Positions 1 through 8,549 of a stretch of DNA of 64,000 nucleotides are shown here, piece after piece. Numbering within the stretch: position 1 is the stretch's first letter; the number at the start of each line of letters is the position of its first letter. The notes beneath the pieces are model-generated. The model made no database searches. It was not told where the DNA came from and was given only the letters and a program-made list of their open reading frames with translations. The stretch covers positions 930,001-994,000 of the forward strand of contig JACRPQ010000004.1 of NCBI GenBank assembly GCA_016223135.1, read 5' to 3'. A program made the translations under genes and the position numbers. The stretch is from Chloroflexota bacterium. GTDB taxonomy: Bacteria; Chloroflexota; Anaerolineae; Anaerolineales; Villigracilaceae.

Positions 1-170
1 CCGCGTTCTGGCGCTACGGCGACGTCCGTTTGATGACGGGGCAGGTGTTCGCCATTATTGTTTTCGCGGTTGCCGCGGCGGAGGTGGCGGTGGGGTTGGC
101 GCTGGTGATTTCGGTCTATCGCAACCGCCATACCGTTGTGGCGGATGAAATTGACATGTTGAAGTGGTAG
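1..170 (+). CDS. nuoK: NADH-quinone oxidoreductase subunit K, C-terminal part
   Basis: The window opens inside this gene; the reading frame starts at base 3 and ends at the TAG at 168-170. The visible 55 residues include AAAEVAVGLAL and end in DEIDMLKW, which are hallmarks of the last transmembrane helix and tail of NuoK. NuoK is a small three-helix subunit of the complex I membrane arm; the Glu in the AAAEVAVG segment is one of its conserved buried carboxylates. The gene lies 8 nt upstream of nuoL in the usual K-L-M order. Only the 3' half is present, so its start and the rest of the operon cannot be described. Confidence 0.93.
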   Translation, partial: AFWRYGDVRLMTGQVFAIIVFAVAAAEVAVGLALVISVYRNRHTVVADEIDMLKW

Positions 171-178
171 GGATACAT

Positions 179-2335
179 ATGACGACTGAAACATTGATTT
201 GGTTAATTCCCCTCCCGCCCCTGCTGGCTTTCTTCTTGATTGTGCTGTTCACGAACAAGAGCAAGGCGCTCAGCCACACGATTGGGGTCGGCGCGGCGGC
301 GCTCTCGTTTATCGGGAGCATGGTGGTCTTTGTCCGCGCGCTGGGAGTGGAGCATTTGGGCGAGTCTCCCTTTGAATCTGCCGTCAACTGGCTGCCGACG
401 GGCGATACCTGGTTCCGCATCGGTGTGCTGATTGACCCGCTTGGCGCGGCGGTGTTGTTCTTCGTTGCCATCACCATCTTGATGATTTTCCTGTACAGCG
501 TTGGCTATCACAATTACGGACAGCCCGCCGGCGACCATGACGTGAAGGGTCTGCCGCCTCATGGCGCGACCATCACCGACGAGCACGGACACAAGCACGT
601 CGTCCCCTCGGTCGAGCCGATGTACTCGCGCTTCTTTGCCTTCCTCGGCTTGTTCGCCTTTGGGATGTACACGCTGGTGGTTTCCGACAATCTGCTCACG
701 CTCTTCGTCGGCTGGGAAATCATGGGCTTGTGCTCTTACCTGCTGATCGGTTTCTGGTATGGCAAGCCTTCCGCGCGGGATGCGGCGGTCAAAGCCTTCA
801 TGACCACCCGCATCGGCGACGTGTTCATGCTGTTGGGCATCGCCTTCCTCTACTCGGCGACCGGCACACTGACCTTCCGTGAAATCTTCACCGAAGAGAC
901 TCTGCACGCGCTCGCTTCGACCCCCGCCTGGTTCGGCATGACCACCTCCGGCTTCATCGCCCTCCTGCTCTTCATCGGCACGGTGGGCAAATCGGCGCAG
1001 TGGCCCCTCCACGTTTGGCTGCCCGACGCGATGGAAGGTCCCACCCCGGTCAGCGCCATGATCCATGCGGCGACGATGGTCTCTGCGGGTGTGTATGCGG
1101 TCATCCGCATGTTCCCGCTGCTCACGGCGGATTACACCGGTCACGGCTTGACAGTCACCATGTCCATCGTGGCGTTCATCGGCGCATTCACGGCGCTCTT
1201 TGCCGCGACCATCGCGGTGGCGCAGAACGACATCAAGCGCGTCCTCGCCTACTCGACCATCTCACAGCTTGGCTACATGATTGCCGCGCTCGGCATCGGC
1301 GCGTATGTGGCGGCGGCGTTCCACCTCATCACGCATGCCTTCTTCAAAGCGCTGCTCTTCCTCGGCTCCGGTTCGGTCATTCACGGCATGGAGCATGGCG
1401 TCTTGCACACGGGCAACCATCACGTGGACCCGCAGGACATGTACAACATGGGTGGTCTGCGCAAGAAGATGCCCATCACCTTCTGGACATTCCTGATCGG
1501 CGGCTTCGCCCTCGCCGGCTTCCCGCTCGTCACGGCGGGCTTCTGGTCGAAGGATGAAATTCTCGCCGACGCTTTCGGTCACGGGCACCTTGCGGTCTTC
1601 GTCACGCTGGCAATCGCCGCCTTCCTGACTGCCTTCTATACCATGCGCCAAATTACCTTGACCTTCCTCGGCGAACCGCGCACGGAAGAAGCGAAACACG
1701 CCCAGGAGACTCCCTGGACGATGACCACTCCGCTCATTGTCCTGGCGTTCTTCGCTGTGACCTATGGCTGGGTCGGCATCCCCGAACATTTCCCCCTCCT
1801 CGGCGGACTCGTCCCGAACTGGTTCCACGAGTTTGTCGGCTCCACATTGGCGGAACACCCCGAAGCGATTGAGTTCAATCCGATCCCATTGTTGACATCC
1901 ATCGGCGTTGCAGGCGGGGGCTTGATTCTCGGCTGGCTGTATTACCGCAATGTCAAATCCGTCAGCGAGGACAAATTCCAAATCCCGCTGCTCAAGAACA
2001 AGTATTACTTCGACGAAGCGTACAACTTCCTGTTTGTCAAACCTGCCTACTGGTTCGCCGAGAACATCGTTTACAAGTTCCTCGATAAAGGCGTGATTGA
2101 CGGCATCCTGCATGCGTTTGGTCCCTTCACTCAGGGTACGGGTTCGGCGCTTCGCAACTACATTGACCTGCCCGTCATCAACCGCGCCATCGGCGACGGC
2201 TCGGCGGAAATCACCTACTGGTTTGGCGGCAAACTGCGCGCCATCCAGACCGGACGCGTCCAGCAATATCTTATGCTTGCTTTGGTGACGTTTATCGTCA
2301 TCGGCGCGGCGCTGTATTTCTTCGTGCTGGCTTAA
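179..2335 (+). CDS. nuoL: NADH-quinone oxidoreductase subunit L
   Basis: This is the distal antiporter-like proton-pumping subunit of complex I (718 aa from ATG 179). The ATG at 164 lies inside nuoK; 179 has AGGGA upstream and gives the usual short N-terminus. Visible functional sites are the TM5 Glu (E180 in LFVGWEIMG), the TM7 Lys (K271 in VGKSAQWPLHVWLPD), the HAATMV segment and the C-terminal channel Lys (K458 in GFWSKDE). The protein is longer than E. coli NuoL (about 613 aa). Part of the excess is a His-rich insertion at about residues 112-148 (contains DEHGHKH), so that E180 sits 36 residues later than the E. coli Glu. The C-terminal region with the lateral helix is present. Confidence 0.96.
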   Translation: MTTETLIWLIPLPPLLAFFLIVLFTNKSKALSHTIGVGAAALSFIGSMVVFVRALGVEHLGESPFESAVNWLPTGDTWFRIGVLIDPLGAAVLFFVAITILMIFLYSVGYHNYGQPAGDHDVKGLPPHGATITDEHGHKHVVPSVEPMYSRFFAFLGLFAFGMYTLVVSDNLLTLFVGWEIMGLCSYLLIGFWYGKPSARDAAVKAFMTTRIGDVFMLLGIAFLYSATGTLTFREIFTEETLHALASTPAWFGMTTSGFIALLLFIGTVGKSAQWPLHVWLPDAMEGPTPVSAMIHAATMVSAGVYAVIRMFPLLTADYTGHGLTVTMSIVAFIGAFTALFAATIAVAQNDIKRVLAYSTISQLGYMIAALGIGAYVAAAFHLITHAFFKALLFLGSGSVIHGMEHGVLHTGNHHVDPQDMYNMGGLRKKMPITFWTFLIGGFALAGFPLVTAGFWSKDEILADAFGHGHLAVFVTLAIAAFLTAFYTMRQITLTFLGEPRTEEAKHAQETPWTMTTPLIVLAFFAVTYGWVGIPEHFPLLGGLVPNWFHEFVGSTLAEHPEAIEFNPIPLLTSIGVAGGGLILGWLYYRNVKSVSEDKFQIPLLKNKYYFDEAYNFLFVKPAYWFAENIVYKFLDKGVIDGILHAFGPFTQGTGSALRNYIDLPVINRAIGDGSAEITYWFGGKLRAIQTGRVQQYLMLALVTFIVIGAALYFFVLA

Positions 2336-2342
2336 GGAGTAC

Positions 2343-3884
2343 ATGATGAATTTCATCGCTACTCATCTTCTTTCAACAATTCTGTTCTTTCCCGCCGTAG
2401 CGGCGCTGGTGATGCTCTTCCTGCCGAAGGATGAAACGAAACTTCACAAGTGGTTTGCGCTGGGCGCGAGCCTCGTTCCATTCGTGCTGTCGCTGGTGTT
2501 GTGGTTCAATTTTGACCCGGCACAGCCCGGCTACCAGTTCGAAGAGATGTACACCTGGTACGCGGCAATCGGCTCCTCCCTGCACCTCGGCGTGGACGGG
2601 CTTTCCCTCTCGATGGTCCTGCTGACCACGCTCCTCACCCCGATTGCCATCCTCGCCTCATTCAGCATCAACGACCGCACCAAGGCGTACATGATCCTGT
2701 TCCTCTTCCTGGAAACGGGCATGCTTGGTGTGTTCATGGCGCTCGACCTGTTGATCTTCTTCGTCTTCTGGGAGGTGGGGCTGGTTCCGATGTACTTCCT
2801 CATCAACCAGTGGGGAAGCGCCAACCGCAATTATGCCTCGATGAAGTTCATGATCTACACCATGGGCGGTTCGCTCGGGCTTTTGCTGGCTGTTCAGTTG
2901 CTGGGCGTGCTCTTCAAGACCTATGACCTGCAGGTGATCACGGAACAATGGGCTACATATACAGCCCCCATTGGCGGTATTCCAGCCAGCACGTTCAAGG
3001 CGGTTGCCTTCTGGGCGTTCGTGATTGCATTCGCGGTCAAGGTTCCACTTTGGCCCTTCCACACGTGGCTGCCCGATGCGCACACCGAAGCGCCCACCGC
3101 CGGCTCGATGATTTTGGCGGGCGTCCTGCTCAAACTGGGCGCGTACGGTTTCCTGCGCCTGGTCCTGCCGCTGTATCCTGAAGAAGCGAAGTATTTCGCA
3201 GGAGCGCTGGCGTTTCTTGCTGTTGCCGCGATTGTCTTCGGCGCATTTGGCTCCTACGCCCAAACGGACTTCAAGAGGCTGGTGGCGTATTCCTCGGTCA
3301 ACCACATGGGATTTGTGGTGCTGGGGATTGCCGCCGCCGCCTACGCTGCCGGCACAGCCGATGCGCACATTGCTTTGAACGGCGCCATCCTGCAGATGTT
3401 CAATCACGGCTTGTCGGCGGCGGGCATGTTCTTCCTGGTCGGCGTCATTTACGAACGGACTCATACGCGCAACCTCGAAGAACTCGGCGGGTTGTTTCCG
3501 CTGGTGCCGGTCTATGGCGGCATTCTGATCTTTACCAGCATGGCGTCGCTGGGCTTGCCCGGGCTCAACGGTTTCATTTCCGAGTTCCTGGTGGTGCGGG
3601 GCGCATTCGGTGTTGGAGTCAATTCCGTGCCGGTGATGGCAATCTACACCGCTGTGGCGATGTTGGGTCTGCTCTTCACAGGCGCATACATTTTGAAGGG
3701 AATCAAGAAAGTATTGCATGGTCCCATGAACGAACATTGGGCGCATGGCGAACACAAGTTGACCGAGATCAACGCGCGCGAGGTCATCGTCATGGTCCCG
3801 CTTATGGTGTTGATCCTGTGGATCGGTCTGTATCCCGCATGGATATTAGACGTGATCAACAAAGCCGTGGTCGTGCTTTTCTAA
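2343..3884 (+). CDS. nuoM: NADH-quinone oxidoreductase subunit M, canonical copy
   Basis: This is an antiporter-like proton-pumping subunit of complex I (513 aa). All four key charged residues of the family are present: E144 (VFWEVGLVPM), K233 (VKVPLWPFHTWLPDA), K264 (GVLLKLGAYG) and E414 (GFISEFLV), in nearly the same numbering as E. coli. Two ATGs are adjacent, at 2343 and 2346. The GGAG at 2336-2339 is better spaced from 2346, so the true protein may lack the first Met. The gene follows nuoL by 7 nt. A second NuoM-type gene follows, so this chromosome encodes two M subunits in a row. Confidence 0.96.
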   Translation: MMNFIATHLLSTILFFPAVAALVMLFLPKDETKLHKWFALGASLVPFVLSLVLWFNFDPAQPGYQFEEMYTWYAAIGSSLHLGVDGLSLSMVLLTTLLTPIAILASFSINDRTKAYMILFLFLETGMLGVFMALDLLIFFVFWEVGLVPMYFLINQWGSANRNYASMKFMIYTMGGSLGLLLAVQLLGVLFKTYDLQVITEQWATYTAPIGGIPASTFKAVAFWAFVIAFAVKVPLWPFHTWLPDAHTEAPTAGSMILAGVLLKLGAYGFLRLVLPLYPEEAKYFAGALAFLAVAAIVFGAFGSYAQTDFKRLVAYSSVNHMGFVVLGIAAAAYAAGTADAHIALNGAILQMFNHGLSAAGMFFLVGVIYERTHTRNLEELGGLFPLVPVYGGILIFTSMASLGLPGLNGFISEFLVVRGAFGVGVNSVPVMAIYTAVAMLGLLFTGAYILKGIKKVLHGPMNEHWAHGEHKLTEINAREVIVMVPLMVLILWIGLYPAWILDVINKAVVVLF

Positions 3885-3894
3885 GAGGTGGCTG

Positions 3895-5406
3895 ATGAAT
3901 TTTCCTGTTCTAAGCGTTATCACGTTCATACCGATGGTCGCGGCATTGATCATCCTCATGATGCCGTCTCATCGGAGAAACGAAACCCGCGCCGTTGCGC
4001 TCGCTTCGGCAACGTTTGCCCTGCTGCTCTCGCTCTGGGTGTATTTTTCCTATGATCAGACGGTGGGCGGGTATCAATTCGTCGAGAAATACAACTGGCT
4101 CCCCGCTCTGGGCATCAGCCTGTACTTTGGCGTGGATGGCATGAGCGCCCCGCTCGTCCTGCTGACGGGTGTGGTCATGTTCACGGGCGTGCTTATCTCG
4201 TGGGGTGATGAAGACCCGCATGTGAAAGCTGGCATTCAAGACCGCCCGCGTGAGTTCTTCGCCTTTCTGTTCCTGCTGGCGGGCGGCGTGTTCGGCGTGT
4301 TTGTCTCGCTCGACCTCTTCATGCTGTTCTTCTTCTACGAAATCGCGGTCTTCCCCATGTACCTGCTCATTGCCATCTGGGGCTGGGTGGTGACCCGCGA
4401 ATACGCCGCCATGAAACTGACCCTCTACCTGTTCGTCGGTTCGGTGGTGTCGCTGGTTGGCGTGCTCGTCATGTACTGGACTCAATACAAAAACACCGGC
4501 GTCCTGTCCTTCGACATGCTCGTCATGGAAAACGCCGGGTTCTCGCAGGCGCTGCAAATCGCCTGGTTCCTGCCGGTCTTCCTCGGCTTTGCGGTGCTGG
4601 GCGGCATCTGGCCCTTCCACAACTGGTCGCCGGATGGTCACGTTGCCGCGCCAACCGCCGTTTCCATGTTCCATGCAGGCGTGTTGATGAAACTTGGCGC
4701 GTTCGCCGCGTTGCGCGTGGGCATCATGCTCCTGCCCGAAGGCGCCAAATACTGGTCCTGGCTTATTATGACCTTTGCAGGCGTCGCAGTGGTCTATGGC
4801 GCCTACATTGCCTTCGTGCAGACCGACATGAAATACATGATTGGTTTCTCGTCCGTCTCGCACATGGGACTGGTCATGCTCGGTCTTTCAACTCTCAACC
4901 GTGAAGGGCTGACCGGCGCAGGCGTGCAGATGTTCTCGCACGGCGTGATGACGGCTCTCTTCTTTGCCGTCACCGGCATGATCTACGACCGGGCGCACAC
5001 CCGCATGATCCCTGAACTGGGCGGCATGATGAAGATCATGCCCTTCGCCGGCATCGGCTTTATCATTGGCGGCTTGGTTTCGATGGGCATGCCGGGCTTT
5101 TCAGGCTTCATAGCGGAGTTTCCCATCTTCATGGGTGTCTGGCAGAAGCAATGGCTGGTGGCGGTCATCGCCAGCATTTCCATCGTCATCACCGCGGCGT
5201 ACATCATGATCAATATTCGCAAGGTCTTCTTCGCCGACCTCCCCGAAAAATTGCACGGACACGTCGGCGATATCACCGTGCTGGACAAAGTCGCCATTGT
5301 TACCCTCTGCATCTTGATGGTGGGACTTGGCTTGTTCCCAAGCCTGATGGTCCCCATGGTGCAGACCGGCGTTGAAAATATCATCCGCCTGTTGGGAGGC
5401 GCATAA
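3895..5406 (+). CDS. nuoM: NADH-quinone oxidoreductase subunit M, second divergent copy
   Basis: This is a second NuoM-type antiporter-like subunit (503 aa), 10 nt after the first, with GAGGTGG upstream of its ATG. It keeps the TM5 Glu (E149 in FFYEIAVFPM), the TM8 Lys (K266 in GVLMKLGAF) and GFIAEF near the end. However, the TM7 region reads FAVLGGIWPFHNWSPDGH, so the proton-channel Lys found in the first copy (FAVKVPLWPFHTWLPD) is Leu235 here. Complex I forms with two M subunits (2M type) are known and Chloroflexota are known to carry two nuoM genes. Its stop overlaps the nuoN start by 1 nt (TAATG). Confidence 0.94.
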   Translation: MNFPVLSVITFIPMVAALIILMMPSHRRNETRAVALASATFALLLSLWVYFSYDQTVGGYQFVEKYNWLPALGISLYFGVDGMSAPLVLLTGVVMFTGVLISWGDEDPHVKAGIQDRPREFFAFLFLLAGGVFGVFVSLDLFMLFFFYEIAVFPMYLLIAIWGWVVTREYAAMKLTLYLFVGSVVSLVGVLVMYWTQYKNTGVLSFDMLVMENAGFSQALQIAWFLPVFLGFAVLGGIWPFHNWSPDGHVAAPTAVSMFHAGVLMKLGAFAALRVGIMLLPEGAKYWSWLIMTFAGVAVVYGAYIAFVQTDMKYMIGFSSVSHMGLVMLGLSTLNREGLTGAGVQMFSHGVMTALFFAVTGMIYDRAHTRMIPELGGMMKIMPFAGIGFIIGGLVSMGMPGFSGFIAEFPIFMGVWQKQWLVAVIASISIVITAAYIMINIRKVFFADLPEKLHGHVGDITVLDKVAIVTLCILMVGLGLFPSLMVPMVQTGVENIIRLLGGA

Positions 5407-6854
5407 TGTTCACTTCGACAACTTTCCTGTCCATCCTCCCTGAGGTGCTTATCCTCGTACTTGCCGTTCTGATCTTTATTGTCGAACCGTTCTGGAAGGC
5501 GGAACAGCGGCGCAATGCAGGCTGGCTCACAGCGGGCGGTTTGCTTGCCGCCATGGTTATCAGCCTGCTCTTCGGTCAACCGGGCGAACCGACCACCACC
5601 TTCGGCGGCATGATCCGCTTCGACTGGCTGGGCTTCTTCTTCAAACTGCTCTTCATGTTTGCGGGAGCGGCGACCGCTCTGCTTTTCATGGACAACGAGA
5701 AGATCGGTCAACGCGGGGAGGCGTATCTCCTGCTCCTCGCCTCGCTTCTCGGCATGGACCTGATGGCTGTCTCCGCCGACCTGGTCATGCTCTACCTGGC
5801 AATCGAGACCACCTCCATACCGCTCTATGTCCTCTCGGGCTTCATGCTGGCAGACAAAAAGTCCACCGAAGCGGGCTTCAAATACCTGCTCTTCGGCGCG
5901 CTGACGTCGGCGTTCATGCTTTACGGTTTTAGCCTGGTCTTCGGCTTTGCCGGCACGACCAACATCTACCGGCTGGTCGAAATGTTCACAGCGGGCAGTC
6001 TTTCTGTGGGCGCTGCCTTTGGTGTGCTGGCGTTGATTTTGGTGGGACTGGGCTTCAAAGTCTCGATTGTTCCGTTCCACTTCTGGGCGCCGGATGTGTA
6101 CGAAGGCGCACCGACGCCGGTCTCCGGGTTCCTGTCCACGGCTTCGAAGGCGGCGGGTTTTGCCGTCTTGGTGCGCCTGTTCTTCGTTGCCTTCCCTGAG
6201 TTCGCCGCCTCGTGGACGCTGACTCTTGCCATCCTGTCTGCCATTACGATGACGGTGGGAAATTTGCTCACCCTTCAGCAAACGAACATCAAACGTCTGC
6301 TGGCTTACTCGTCGGTTGCCCATGCCGGCTATGCCATGATCGGCGTGGTTGCTCTCTCGCAGTTGGGCGCGACAAGCGTCATCTTCTACCTTGCGGCGTA
6401 CATTTTGACGAACCTGCTCGCCTTTGGTGTCGTCATGGCGTTCAGCCGGGTGACCGGGGTGGATGAAATCATGGATTTCTCCGGCTTGAGTCGCCGCAAC
6501 CCCTGGCTGGCGCTGATGATGCTGGCTGCCTTCCTCTCGCTGGCGGGAATGCCGCCGTTTGGCGGGTTCGTGGCGAAAGTGTTCGTCTTTGCGGCGGGTG
6601 TGCAGGCGGGCTACGTTTGGCTGGTCTTTGTGGGCATCGTCAACTCGATCATTGGCGTGTACTACTACCTGAACGTGATGAAGTTCGTGTACCTGTACCG
6701 AATGCCGAACGAGGATGAAGAAAACCATCCCGTGCCGTTGACTCGTCCCTATGCCATTACGTTGGCTGTGCTGGCGTTGGGTGTGATCTTGATTGGTACT
6801 GTTTTTGCCCCGTGGTTCGGCTGGTCCGATGCCGCGGCGTTGACGCTCTTCTAG
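5406..6854 (+). CDS. nuoN: NADH-quinone oxidoreductase subunit N
   Basis: This is the third antiporter-like subunit type of complex I (482 aa, close to the 485 aa of E. coli). Conserved channel residues are E134 (YLAIETTSIPLYVL), K218 (GLGFKVSIVPFHFWAPD), K248 (STASKAAGFA) and the late Lys in GGFVAKVFVF. The start ATG overlaps the previous stop by 1 nt, so translation is probably coupled. It is the last gene of the nuo operon in this window; the next gene has its own consensus promoter. No clear hairpin terminator is visible in the roughly 100 nt after the stop. Confidence 0.96.
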   Translation: MFTSTTFLSILPEVLILVLAVLIFIVEPFWKAEQRRNAGWLTAGGLLAAMVISLLFGQPGEPTTTFGGMIRFDWLGFFFKLLFMFAGAATALLFMDNEKIGQRGEAYLLLLASLLGMDLMAVSADLVMLYLAIETTSIPLYVLSGFMLADKKSTEAGFKYLLFGALTSAFMLYGFSLVFGFAGTTNIYRLVEMFTAGSLSVGAAFGVLALILVGLGFKVSIVPFHFWAPDVYEGAPTPVSGFLSTASKAAGFAVLVRLFFVAFPEFAASWTLTLAILSAITMTVGNLLTLQQTNIKRLLAYSSVAHAGYAMIGVVALSQLGATSVIFYLAAYILTNLLAFGVVMAFSRVTGVDEIMDFSGLSRRNPWLALMMLAAFLSLAGMPPFGGFVAKVFVFAAGVQAGYVWLVFVGIVNSIIGVYYYLNVMKFVYLYRMPNEDEENHPVPLTRPYAITLAVLALGVILIGTVFAPWFGWSDAAALTLF

Positions 6855-6913
6855 AAACACAGAGGCAGGCTGAATGTCCGAAAAGAGGCGATGAAAGTCG
6901 TCCAGATTATCGT

Positions 6914-6943
6914 TTGACACGTCTTCAGCCTCTCGTTTATAAT
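6914..6943 (+). promoter_or_regulatory. Consensus sigma70-type promoter of the atp operon
   Basis: A perfect TTGACA (6914-6919) and a perfect TATAAT (6938-6943) are separated by 18 nt. The expected transcription start, about 7 nt after the -10 box, is around 6950, while the ATG of the next gene is at 6952. The transcript should therefore have essentially no 5' leader. This is the best promoter match in the window. Confidence 0.85.
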
Positions 6944-6951
6944 CGTGCAAC

Positions 6952-7221
6952 ATGACACAATCTGAACAAAAAGGCAGAAGCATCCTGACAAATGTCCTGA
7001 TTGTCATAATCGGGCAGGTGGGTTGTCTGACACTGGTCGTCATCCTGGTTTCGGTGCTTCTCGGTTTATGGCTTGATGGCGTGTTTGGAACAAAGCCGGT
7101 GATTACGCTGGCTTTGTTGTTTGCGGGAATTCCCGTGTCGGTGCTTGTGATGCTCGGTGTAGCGCGCAAGACACTGGCGCGGTTGAAAGAGAACGTCGAA
7201 AAAGAATCTCAGACTTCGTAA
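6952..7221 (+). CDS. AtpZ/AtpI-like small membrane protein of the ATP synthase operon
   Basis: This 89-aa protein has two predicted membrane helices (about 13-38 and 46-66) and a charged C-terminal tail. Its size, topology and position directly before atpB fit the AtpZ/AtpI family, small proteins proposed to help assemble the c-ring or transport Mg2+/Ca2+. The family assignment rests on architecture and position, not on a strong motif. No Shine-Dalgarno sequence precedes the ATG. The promoter at 6914-6943 places the transcript start within about 2 nt of the start codon, so leaderless translation is likely. The stop is followed at once by the strong AGGAGG of atpB. Confidence 0.75.
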   Translation: MTQSEQKGRSILTNVLIVIIGQVGCLTLVVILVSVLLGLWLDGVFGTKPVITLALLFAGIPVSVLVMLGVARKTLARLKENVEKESQTS

Positions 7222-7232
7222 GGAGGCGGACT

Positions 7233-8213
7233 TTGGAACAAGTTAAACACAGACCATGGCGCAGATGGGTGCTGCTTGGGTTGTTGATTGTGGGGTACAT
7301 TTTGGGCGGTCGGTTCGTGCCCGTTCAGCCTGAGATCACCGTTGCGCCGGAAAAACTCATCGAGGAGCCGCTGTTCACTCTGCCGGTCATCGGCGACTTT
7401 TACCTGGTGAACACAATGCCCACGTTGATTCTGACGGTCATTTTGCTGATGATTTTTGCGTATGCCGTCAATCGTTCGCTAAAGAAAAGCGCGCAGACCG
7501 ATTTGGTGCCGCGCGGCATTGGCAACGCCACCGAAGCCATTTTGGAGGTCATCTACAATATGACCGAGGGGGCGGCAGGCAAGTGGGTGAGGACGGTCTT
7601 CCCCTGGTTTGCAACCATCATGATTTATGTGTTGTTTGCTAATCTGTTGAAGTTGCTGCCGGGTTTTGAATCCATCGGTGTTTTGCACCATGTTGCGCCC
7701 GGTCATGAAGGACATGCAAAGGAACTGCTGGCTGGCAACTGGTATCTCTTTACCGCCGAGGAGGGTGAATACATCCTTGCGCCGTTCTTCCGCGGCATCT
7801 CGGTGGACTTGAACTTCACCTTCGCGCTGGCGCTGATTGCGGTGGTCGCCGTTCAGGTGGTCGGTTTCCGCGCGCAGGGCATTGGCTACCTGAGCAAGTT
7901 CTTCAACACTCGCCGCATGTTCAATGTCCCGTTCTTTGGCGCGATGGACTTTTTGGTTGGCTTGCTTGAGTTGATCTCTGAGATCTCAAAGATACTCTCA
8001 TTTGCCTTCCGTCTTTTTGGCAACATGTTCGCAGGTATCGTGCTGGTTGCGATCGTTGCGGGCTTGTTGGGCAAGTTCTCCATTTTGCCTGCGATGGTGA
8101 TGATGTTCGAATTGTTCGTGGGCATTATTCAGGCGTTCGTGTTCGGTATGTTGACGATGGTCTTTATGGCGCAAGCCACGCAGGGTCACGGTGAGGAACA
8201 CGCCGAACACTAG
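7233..8213 (+). CDS. atpB: ATP synthase Fo subunit a
   Basis: This is the proton half-channel subunit of ATP synthase (326 aa). It contains the conserved segment LSFAFRLFGNMFAG, with R260 the essential Arg facing the c-ring carboxylate. The start is TTG at 7233, chosen because AGGAGG lies at 7221-7226 with 6-nt spacing; the next ATG would remove the first membrane segment. The N-terminus has a signal-anchor-like helix (about 13-27) and the C-terminus is His/Glu-rich. It is the second gene of a short operon that holds only membrane-sector genes. Confidence 0.95.
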   Translation: MEQVKHRPWRRWVLLGLLIVGYILGGRFVPVQPEITVAPEKLIEEPLFTLPVIGDFYLVNTMPTLILTVILLMIFAYAVNRSLKKSAQTDLVPRGIGNATEAILEVIYNMTEGAAGKWVRTVFPWFATIMIYVLFANLLKLLPGFESIGVLHHVAPGHEGHAKELLAGNWYLFTAEEGEYILAPFFRGISVDLNFTFALALIAVVAVQVVGFRAQGIGYLSKFFNTRRMFNVPFFGAMDFLVGLLELISEISKILSFAFRLFGNMFAGIVLVAIVAGLLGKFSILPAMVMMFELFVGIIQAFVFGMLTMVFMAQATQGHGEEHAEH

Positions 8214-8293
8214 TTGTCAATCTTGGGCAGGATGTCACAGCCCGTTGTGAAAACATTCTAAAAATAACTAGGAAAAAACTAAGGAGGCTTTAC

Positions 8294-8533
8294 ATGGAAG
8301 GAAATATTTTGGATGCGATGCGCTATGTGGGCGCAGGTTTGGCGATGATTGGCGCGGCGGGAGCAGGTGTCGGTATTGGTCTCAGCGTTCAAGGCGCGCT
8401 CACGGGCATGGCTCGCAACCCCGACACATACGGAAATTTGCTGACCAACATGATTTTGGGCATTGCGTTTTCCGAAGCCATCGCCATTTATTGTCTCGTT
8501 ATCGCGTTCCTCATGCTCTTTCAAGTTGTGTAA
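8294..8533 (+). CDS. atpE: ATP synthase Fo subunit c
   Basis: This 79-aa hairpin protein forms the rotor ring. The first helix carries the glycine-rich stretch GAAGAGVGIG, the polar loop is ARNPDT, and the second helix carries the ion-binding carboxylate E61 (GIAFSEAIAIY). The Na+-type signature (Gln in helix 1, Ser or Thr after the Glu) is absent: the corresponding residues are Ile28 and Ala62. This argues for H+ as the coupling ion. TAAGGAGG lies upstream of the ATG with good spacing. The 80-nt gap before it is A/T-rich with no obvious promoter. Confidence 0.96.
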   Translation: MEGNILDAMRYVGAGLAMIGAAGAGVGIGLSVQGALTGMARNPDTYGNLLTNMILGIAFSEAIAIYCLVIAFLMLFQVV

Positions 8534-8549
8534 GGAATAGGAGCAATAG

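Noticed and set aside
4983-7169. A 728-codon open frame on the minus strand opposite nuoM2, nuoN and atpZ
   Set aside because: It mirrors real membrane-protein genes on the plus strand, has no family features, is rich in His/Arg/Gln as expected of antisense frames in GC-rich DNA, and crosses operon boundaries.
8294-8533. Na+-dependent ATP synthase c subunit
   Set aside because: The Gln and Ser/Thr residues of the sodium site are replaced by Ile28 and Ala62, so proton coupling is more likely.
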